Source: Polytrichum commune (taxonomy: Eukaryota > Streptophyta > Polytrichopsida > Polytrichales > Polytrichaceae). Taken from it: a DNA stretch of 64,000 nucleotides. The stretch covers positions 13,518,001 to 13,582,000 of the forward strand of contig OX485809.1 of assembly GCA_950295325.1 (NCBI GenBank), in the 5' to 3' direction. The notes below the pieces were generated by a model. The model did not search any database, was not told the DNA's origin, and worked only from the letters and a program-made list of their open reading frames with translations. Shown one piece after another: positions 57,953 to 64,000 of the stretch (position 1 is its first letter; each line of letters begins with the position of its first letter). Made by a program: the position numbers and the translations under genes.

Positions 57953-60268
57953 GCCGAACGGGCCAATCGCACCATCGTGGAGATGGCGCGGTCCATGATT
58001 CATGCCCAACGCCTCGGCCACGAATTTTGGGCGGAGGCGGTGTGCAATGCGGTGTACGTGCGCAACCGGTGTCCCACGAAGGCCGTGGAAGCGTGGAGCA
58101 GGAGGATGCCGCACGTGTCCCACATGCGCGTGTTCGGTTGCATGGCTTATGCGAAGGTGCCGGATCAAAGGCGAACGAAGTTGGACGCGAAGGGCGTCAA
58201 GTGTTTGTTCCTCGGATATTGCGAAGGCACGAAGGCGTACCGGGTCATTTGCTTCGAGACGAAGAAAATCATCAAGAGTCCGGACGTGGTGTTTTTCGAG
58301 GACAAAACGCATTTGGAGGATTGTCCAAGTGGGAGCGTTGGCGAAACACCGGCGGTCAAGGTGGACATATCCGCCAAATCGGACGTGGACGAGTCGGAGG
58401 CCAACGGCGACGATCCTTTGGAGGAGCTCGACATCGAGGAGGAGGAGGATGCGGAGGCCAACATTCCGGCCACGAAATCCACTCGTAGCGCGGAGGCATC
58501 GAAACTTGACTACGGTAAGAAACCCGCAACTAAAGCACCTCCACCACCGCAACATAGCAATGAAACCATGGGCCATTCTAGGTATCCGGATAGGGCACGC
58601 AAACCGCTCGGGGAATGGTGGAAGAACCACATTCCGCCGCCCCAAGACAAAGAGCATGCAAACATGGCAACCATCGGGGAACCTAGAAATGTGAGAGAGG
58701 CCATTGAATCGAGTGATGCGAGCGAGTGGGAGTTGGCTATGCAAGAGGAGTTCGAATCTCTCATTGCCAACGGCACGTGGGAGTTAACTCCGTTGCCGAA
58801 GGGCCGCAAGGCCGTGAAGTGCAAATGGGTGTTTAAAACGAAAAAAGATGCGAGAGGCGTGGTGGTTCGTTTCAAAGCAAGGTTAGTAGCAAAGGGGTGC
58901 TCGCAAGTGGAAGGCGTAGACTTTAGCGAAACCTTTGCACCGGTGGCCAAATTCAACACCATTCGAGTCATACTCGCATTGGCGGCGGCCATGGGCTTGG
59001 AGATACATCAAATGGACGTGAAGACCGCATTCTTGAACGGCGAATTGGACGTGGTGATCTACATGGAGCAACCGGAGGGGTTCGTGCAAAAAGGCCGAGA
59101 GCATCTCGTATGCAAGTTGAGGAAAACGCTCTACGGATTGAAGCAATCCGGACGAGCATGGTACGAATGCATTCACGTGTTCTTCGTGAACAAAGGCTTT
59201 ACGAGGAGCCATGCGGATCACTCGTTGTATGTTTTGCAAACTTGCAACTACATTGTGATTGTCATCATATATGTGGACGACCTCGTGATTTTGTCGGACG
59301 ACGTGGACATGATCAACGAGTTGAAGGCTAGCCTCGAGCGCGAATTCGAGATGAGCGACCTCGGCGAGTTGCATTTCTTCCTCGGCGTTCATTTCGAGAG
59401 GGATAGGAGGTCGCGCACCATCACCATGCATCAACGAAGCTACATCGAAACCATTTTGGAGCGATTCGGCATGAGTGATTGCAAGCCCATCGCAACCCCG
59501 CTCGACACCAAGACATCGTTGCCGAAGCTTTCGGATGACGAGCACGAAGAGCATTTGCATGAAATGAAGGACGTTCCATACCAAGAGGCGGTGGGGTCGT
59601 TGATGTACGCAATGGTGGCCACAAGACCGGACCTCGCATTTGCGGTAAGCGTGGTAAGCCGCTATATGTCGAAACCCGGTCCGATGCATTGGATGGCGGT
59701 CAAACGGATCATGCGCTACTTGAAGGGCACCTTAGATATGAAGTTGCGCATCGGAGGCAATCATATTAACGTCAAAGGGTATTCGGATGCGGATTGGGCC
59801 GGCGATGTGGAAAACCGTAGGTCCACGTCCGGGTACGTATTCTTTGTCGGAGACGGAGCCGTTTCGTGGAATAGCAAACGGCAACAAACGGTGGCACAAT
59901 CAACAATGGAGGCGGAGTACATGGCCATGAACCGATGCACGAGGGAGGCCATTTGGCTATGGCAATTAATGGAGGATGTAGGTTGTGTACAAGAGGAGGC
60001 CACGACCATCATGTACGACAACCAAGGTTCTATGGCATTAGCTAAGAACCCAACCAACCATGATAGGTCGAAGCATATAGATGTGCAACACCATTTCATT
60101 AGAGAAAAGATTGAAAACAAAATCGTAGAGTTAGAATATTGTCCAACGCAATATATGGTAGCGGACATTCTAACAAAGGCTTTAGCGAGAGATAGGCATG
60201 AGGGGTTAAGTGAAATAATGGGGTTGGAGTACAATGCCACCTCGCAAAGTGGAAGTATTGGAAGATAG
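57953..60268 (+). CDS. copia integrase C-terminal, reverse transcriptase and RNase H (3' ORF)
   Basis: Continues in the next frame with the integrase Glu in VAERANRTIVEMARSMI, then GYCEGTKAYRVICFETKKII. RT (RVT_2): ELTPLPKGRKAVKCKWVFK, RFKARLVAKG, VDFSETFAPV, MDVKTAFLNGELD and the catalytic IIYVDDLVILSDD (near 59270). RNase H: GYSDADWAGD and STSGYVFFVGDGAVSWNSKR (near 59780-59880), EAEYMA and DNQGSMALAKNP. All catalytic residues visible. It ends just before the 3' LTR, the usual copia arrangement. A single compensating event would be needed for one continuous polyprotein, so this copy is probably not autonomous. Confidence 0.92.
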   Translation, partial: AERANRTIVEMARSMIHAQRLGHEFWAEAVCNAVYVRNRCPTKAVEAWSRRMPHVSHMRVFGCMAYAKVPDQRRTKLDAKGVKCLFLGYCEGTKAYRVICFETKKIIKSPDVVFFEDKTHLEDCPSGSVGETPAVKVDISAKSDVDESEANGDDPLEELDIEEEEDAEANIPATKSTRSAEASKLDYGKKPATKAPPPPQHSNETMGHSRYPDRARKPLGEWWKNHIPPPQDKEHANMATIGEPRNVREAIESSDASEWELAMQEEFESLIANGTWELTPLPKGRKAVKCKWVFKTKKDARGVVVRFKARLVAKGCSQVEGVDFSETFAPVAKFNTIRVILALAAAMGLEIHQMDVKTAFLNGELDVVIYMEQPEGFVQKGREHLVCKLRKTLYGLKQSGRAWYECIHVFFVNKGFTRSHADHSLYVLQTCNYIVIVIIYVDDLVILSDDVDMINELKASLEREFEMSDLGELHFFLGVHFERDRRSRTITMHQRSYIETILERFGMSDCKPIATPLDTKTSLPKLSDDEHEEHLHEMKDVPYQEAVGSLMYAMVATRPDLAFAVSVVSRYMSKPGPMHWMAVKRIMRYLKGTLDMKLRIGGNHINVKGYSDADWAGDVENRRSTSGYVFFVGDGAVSWNSKRQQTVAQSTMEAEYMAMNRCTREAIWLWQLMEDVGCVQEEATTIMYDNQGSMALAKNPTNHDRSKHIDVQHHFIREKIENKIVELEYCPTQYMVADILTKALARDRHEGLSEIMGLEYNATSQSGSIGR
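60246..60255 (+). promoter_or_regulatory. copia polypurine tract
   Basis: AAAGTGGAAG immediately precedes the 3' LTR at 60256, in the position where plus-strand DNA synthesis starts. Confidence 0.6.
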
Positions 60269-60447
60269 TGTTAGGTTGCAAAGGTGACATTGTCCCATAT
60301 GGGTTGTCTACGCTGGTCCTAACCCATACATATAAATAAAGGCATAAGGGGAGGAGCCCATCACTCTCCCCATTGTATGCAACCATTGTGTATTGTGTTC
60401 TTGCTTCCTACGCTGATCTCTTTGCTTCTTCCTCTCATTTCCCAATA
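60256..60447 (+). repeat. copia 3' LTR
   Basis: 192 bp, same ends as the 5' LTR, one visible difference. Confidence 0.95.
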
Positions 60448-61464
60448 CAGAGAACCACAATATCTCAAGCTTCACCTTTGCCTACCATCGTCGAGGAGTC
60501 CTCCCCGACAGTGCTCGAGGTTCCCCCACCCCCTCCCATTGGTCTGGATTTTCGCCGTGTCACTGCTGTCCAAGAATCTGAAGTGGACGAGAAGCTTTGG
60601 CATATTGCTCGTGTCCCTTACAATTCCTCAAAGGCATGGTGGGCCATGCATGCTGTCACCAAGAAGAAATGCACTGCCAAAATCGTCTCCAACTCCAAGA
60701 GCACGCCTGCACCGGCTTACCTTAGAGTTTGGAACTATTATAAATTCACAACACCTAAATCTGAGAAGTTCTTTTTCTGCCCCGACGACATTGAGCGTTG
60801 TGTGAAAGGTTCACGTCGCAAGTGGGTCGACAAATTCTCTGCTGACCAAGAACGACCTCTGATTCCTCCCGTGTGGCCTGTCAAGTTTGGTACCAACCTC
60901 ATTCGTACGGAGATCCTGAAGCTTGAAAATGCCGGATTCCAGCTCCCGCAGAAAGAACGCATCACGCCAACTCGCCTCTTCAACACTTCAGCTCCTCCCC
61001 TAGACCTCTCCGGAGTAGATGTTCCTGCCAACCCCGACTTTTATCCTTCATCCAGGCAATCCAAGGCTACGAGACGGTCTGCTACTGCACCGTCAACAAA
61101 ACAAATGCAGATGGTCGCATCTGCACGAGCTATGGACGGGACCATTTTGAAGGTCACTATGATTCCACGCCCTGGATTTGGTTGCGTGCTCACGTTGCAA
61201 TCCAAACCTGCACCTACACAATCTATTTACCAACTGACAGTCAGTTCCCTGCCCGAGTATAATTGCCCGGCCTTCAAGGATATGATATCAAAGTTTGGCC
61301 GGAAACGAAATTCGTTCCTACACTGCAAAAACCTGTACTTCATATTTGTTAAGGTATCTAATGCAGACCCTGAAGTTGATTTGTTCATACATGCCCCTAC
61401 CTTCAGCTTCAATGAAGTCAAACTCATCCTAGAGGGAGGCCTCTTGACACAATCGACTTCCTAG
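60448..61464 (+). pseudogene. Mutator-like transposase gene, 3' part with SWIM-like finger
   Basis: Resumes in the frame left at 54264; with the copia and one CAGAG removed the codons join as CAG AGA ACC. The segment has EVDEKLWHIARV, AWWAMHAVTKKKCTAK, FFFCPDDIERCVKGSRRKWV, and near 61250-61345 YQLTVSSLPEYNCPAFKDM...LHCKNLYFIF. The latter resembles a SWIM finger (CxC...CxH) with the final His as Asn and the first pair CxxF-like, so the finger is altered or divergent. It ends at a TAG, 61462-61464. The SWIM finger is the usual C-terminal domain of MULE/FAR1-type proteins. Confidence 0.7.
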
Positions 61465-61625
61465 AATTCTTCTCAGCCTAGCACTACATTAGGCTATGAT
61501 ATATGTGTCCAATTCTGGACCTCTTGTGCACTCATAATTGATTGATATAATAAATATATAATCTCATGGATTATTTTTATTCACTTCAAAATTTTGTATT
61601 ACAATGTTTCCTATGTCTATCAACT

Positions 61626-62093
61626 CTATTTCCGTTTTGCATAATTCTTGGATGATTCCGAGGGAGGTGGACCCGGTCGAAGCAAGTCAATATAAGAAAC
61701 TGTTTTATCTCTCATTCGATCCTTCAGTGGACGACGATGCGGCGACAAGCCTCTCATCCTTTCGCGAAATGAAAGAGACTTTGAAGATTCGCCTACCACC
61801 TTCACCTCCTGCTCCGTTTCGTTCGGTTTGTCTTCATCCAAATCAGCGTCTTTCTCCGGCACATCTGCCTGCCTCTTTTCATTTTTCTCATATTGTTTCT
61901 GCTCCTCCTACACCCTCCACCTCTATGCTTGTGTAGACTGCGAAAATGGAGTCATCTTTTAGTCATCACTACTTCGATTTCCAGCAGCAAACTCAAATTC
62001 CGGCGATGGATTAAAGGGAATATGAGGATCTCCTAGACTTCTAATTTCCTTCTCCCCTCCTAGTCCAGCAAACATGTCTCTCTCATCTCCCAT
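61626..62093 (-). pseudogene. Unrecognised minus-strand coding relic
   Basis: From an ATG at 62093 a 44-codon frame reads MGDERDMFAGLGGEKEIRSL and ends at 61959. In another frame, from about 61895 to 61626, a charged stretch includes KNEKRQADVPEKDADLDEDK and SYIDLLRPGPPP. Together they could be one damaged ORF. If the retroelement seen at the right edge is real, this would be its Gag region by position, but I recognise no Gag motif. Confidence 0.25.
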
Positions 62094-63977
62094 TGTGTGC
62101 AAGTGTATATACAATCATGTTGGGTATGAGTTCAATTTATAATCTATTCGGCCAAAAACGATAATTGCTGCAGTCCAAGCTATAGAGTTGACTCACATAT
62201 AGGACAAAGAGAAAAGTGATGGAATAAAAACAAAGCAAGTTGATTATTTTGATTGACTCATTTTTCAATTATACCAATCTCAGAAAATTAATTTTCATTG
62301 ATTTTTTCTTGTTCTCATCCTTGGTTTTAATAATTCAACGACCTCACGGTTTCCAAACTTAATGAGACCATTTCAAATTCAGGGCCTCATTTTTTATTTT
62401 AGGATCTATACATCCCACGGAAATAGGTCCAAATTTTTACTATTTTTGGTAGATTATGGAATATTCTGGAATTTTCCTGTCTATTTTTTTAAAAGCCTTA
62501 TTTTAGTCTATCAAGTTTGCTATTTTTATTTCCTCTCCGCTCTACGCTCACATAGGAGTGTCGTCCAACTCTAGCCACTTCACTCTCAAGATATGCCATC
62601 TTCGCTCAAAAAATGCATTTGTGCGCTTAAAGGTTTTAAATAAGATTTTTTCACCTCAAGGACCACTTTGGACACTCAAATCTCTCAAGTAAAGTCTAAC
62701 TCACCTTAAAGGTGTTTTACACTCTCATAATCGTCAAGTAAGATCTTCTCCACTTCAAGAAAAGTCTTAAAACACTCAAATCGCTCAAATGCTTAGCCTT
62801 TTCCTTCAAATATGCTTTTCAATAGTCAAATCAATCAAAACAATCAAATATGCTCCTCTTGAACTTCAAATGACTAGCCCATACCTTAAGTCAGCGTTTG
62901 AACACTCAAATGACCAAGTCAAATCATTTCAAACTTCAAATGAACCCTCTTGCCATCGAACATTGTGGTTCCACTCCAATGCGTTCAAATAAGGTCCATT
63001 TGGGTTCAAAATGCTCTCGGGGTGTCAAATGGGTTATTAAACTCTCAAATAACTCAAGTCAAATCCAATCCACAATAAATAAGGGCTATTGTTCTCGAAT
63101 ATGCCCTCCAACCATCAAATCTCTCAAGTAAGATATTTTTCACCTCAAATGAGTCTACTTCTTCTCCAAAATGCCTAAAGACACTCTAATCACTCAAGTT
63201 TGATCTATCACACATCAAATGAGTCTACTTGCTATCAAATGTGGACTAAGACTTTTAATCACTTAAGGTAGATTTTGTTTCACTCAAATGAATGCATTTT
63301 CTCTCAAGTGTGTTGTTTGTACTCTCCAATCATTCAAGTATATGGGTATTGCACTCAATGCACTCACATAAGCATTTCGAAACTCAAGTGCATTCAAACA
63401 ATATTTCTTACAACTCAAAATACTTTGAATGCTTTCAAACAAGTGTCTCAAAATTCAACCCTTATAAATTATCACCTCTAAACCTCTCAAGTATGCCCTC
63501 AAACACTTGAAACAGTCAAGTCATATCCTTTGAACTATAAACGACTCCAAACCTTGCAAATGAACTTCTCCATACTCAAAATACTCAAGTTTAATATTTT
63601 GGAAATCTAAACACCTCAAAACCACTCAAGTCAGATCCTTTGAACTCTAAACGACTCCAAACCTTGCAAATAAGCTTCTTCACATTCAAATACTCAAGTT
63701 GAATACTTTGGAAGTCTAAACACGTCCAAACCTCTCAAATCAACTCCTCCACACTCAAATCACTTAAGTCTGATCCTTTGGAAGTCTAAACACCTTCAAA
63801 TCCTCATGGCTCACAAGTCAGCATTTTTTGCATCAAACAAACATTCAAGCAAAATCAAAACACAAAGAGACACTTACAACAACCAAATGCGACCTTACGC
63901 ACCTCCAATGCGCCAACTCCTCAAAATTCACTCCACAACCTCAAAGCAATCAAATATCTAGGCATTTCACTTGCATA
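62094..63977 (-). repeat. Degenerate CTCAAAT/CTCAAGT-rich leader-like sequence
   Basis: From about 62590 on, CACTCAAATCnCTCAAGT and AACACTCAAAT motifs recur every 30-60 bases with much variation; about 63560-63800 contains clearer copies (CTCAAGTnnnATCCTTTGGAA). No gene. Its position next to a primer-site-like sequence suggests a retroelement leader, like the repeat-rich leader of the copia at 54265. Confidence 0.4.
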
Positions 63978-64000
63978 GTGGGCCCATAACCTAATGGAAC
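63978..64000 (-). mobile_element. Primer site and LTR edge of another copia, minus strand
   Basis: GTGGGCCCATAACC at 63978-63991 is the exact reverse complement of the primer site of the copia at 54457. On the minus strand the order is ...CCATTA then GGTTATGGGCCCAC, so the LTR would lie to the right, beyond the window. Confidence 0.5.

Larger units (their letters stand above)
54265..60447 (+). mobile_element. Ty1/copia retrotransposon, near-complete and recent
   Basis: 6,183 bp with 192-bp LTRs beginning TATTGG and ending CCAATA, and a CAGAG duplication. The two LTRs differ at one position that I can see (CTCTCTCC versus CTCTCCCC near 54378/60369), so insertion is recent. Order: LTR, primer site, 1.7-kb leader with 120-bp repeats, gag-protease-integrase-RT-RNase H, polypurine AAAGTGGAAG, LTR. 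The only clear defect is a 2-base loss near 57953. It sits in a codon of the MULE-type gene and reads in the same direction. Confidence 0.95.

Noticed and set aside
57175-58744. Long minus-strand ORFs of 217-290 codons
   Set aside because: Exactly antisense to copia coding sequence with strong third-base bias; no independent motif.

Overview
The window looks like nuclear DNA of a land plant (or a close streptophyte relative) with a large, repeat-filled genome. Evidence: it is AT-rich; introns of about 60-110 bp have GT..AG ends and T-rich tails; nearly every recognisable protein belongs to a plant transposon family (Ty1/copia, PIF/Harbinger, hAT, CACTA, Mutator-like, Tc1/mariner, pogo, LINE). 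No rRNA, CRISPR or bacterial operon was seen and no conserved housekeeping gene was recognised. Which plant cannot be settled from the sequence; a non-seed plant is a guess based on the style of the Mutator-like/SWIM gene.

Layout. 1-8.8 kb: decayed LINE pieces (reverse transcriptase, RNase H, C-terminal tail) and a 600-bp inverted-repeat element. 8.8-19.2 kb: low-information DNA with a dead pogo-like transposase, a 303-bp MITE, a 225-bp tandem duplication split by a hAT element, and a dead Tc1/mariner transposase. 19.2-22.9 kb: a complete-looking PIF/Harbinger element (TSD TAA, terminal inverted repeats, transposase and Myb-like ORF). 23.4-24.0 kb: a second copy of the 600-bp element. 26-31.3 kb: a truncated minus-strand copia whose integrase core is split by a 2.8-kb TG...CA insertion with a 5-bp TSD. 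31.8-51.4 kb: an F-box-like ORF, a ~94-bp tandem array, and a very large array of ~70-75-bp units carrying the hairpin CTCTCGGAGCCGAGAG. This array surrounds an 11-exon minus-strand gene and has been hit by a 5.6-kb CACTA element. 51.4-61.5 kb: a plus-strand Mutator-like transposase/SWIM gene split by a young copia with 192-bp LTRs. 61.5-64 kb: probably the leader and 5' LTR edge of another retroelement on the minus strand.

The most unusual object is the minus-strand gene at 35.8-40.0 kb. Its exons join in phase into a protein of about 1,080 residues with a ParB/sulfiredoxin-like GNHRLTAW motif followed by a beta-class N6/N4-DNA-methyltransferase-like region: a degenerate DPPY motif, a WxxxxEKxPEF segment, then an FxGxG-like motif and an ESD. 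It shares a short intergenic region holding a palindromic TATA box with the Mutator-like gene, if the candidate 5' exon at 51.4 kb belongs to it. A methyltransferase-like gene, a hairpin satellite and a transposase could form one large mobile unit. That is a hypothesis; no outer terminal repeats were found. Both genes carry premature stops, so this copy is decaying.

Insertion order can be read directly: the copia entered the Mutator-like gene, the CACTA entered a hairpin unit, the TG...CA element entered the older copia, and the hAT entered the tandem duplication.
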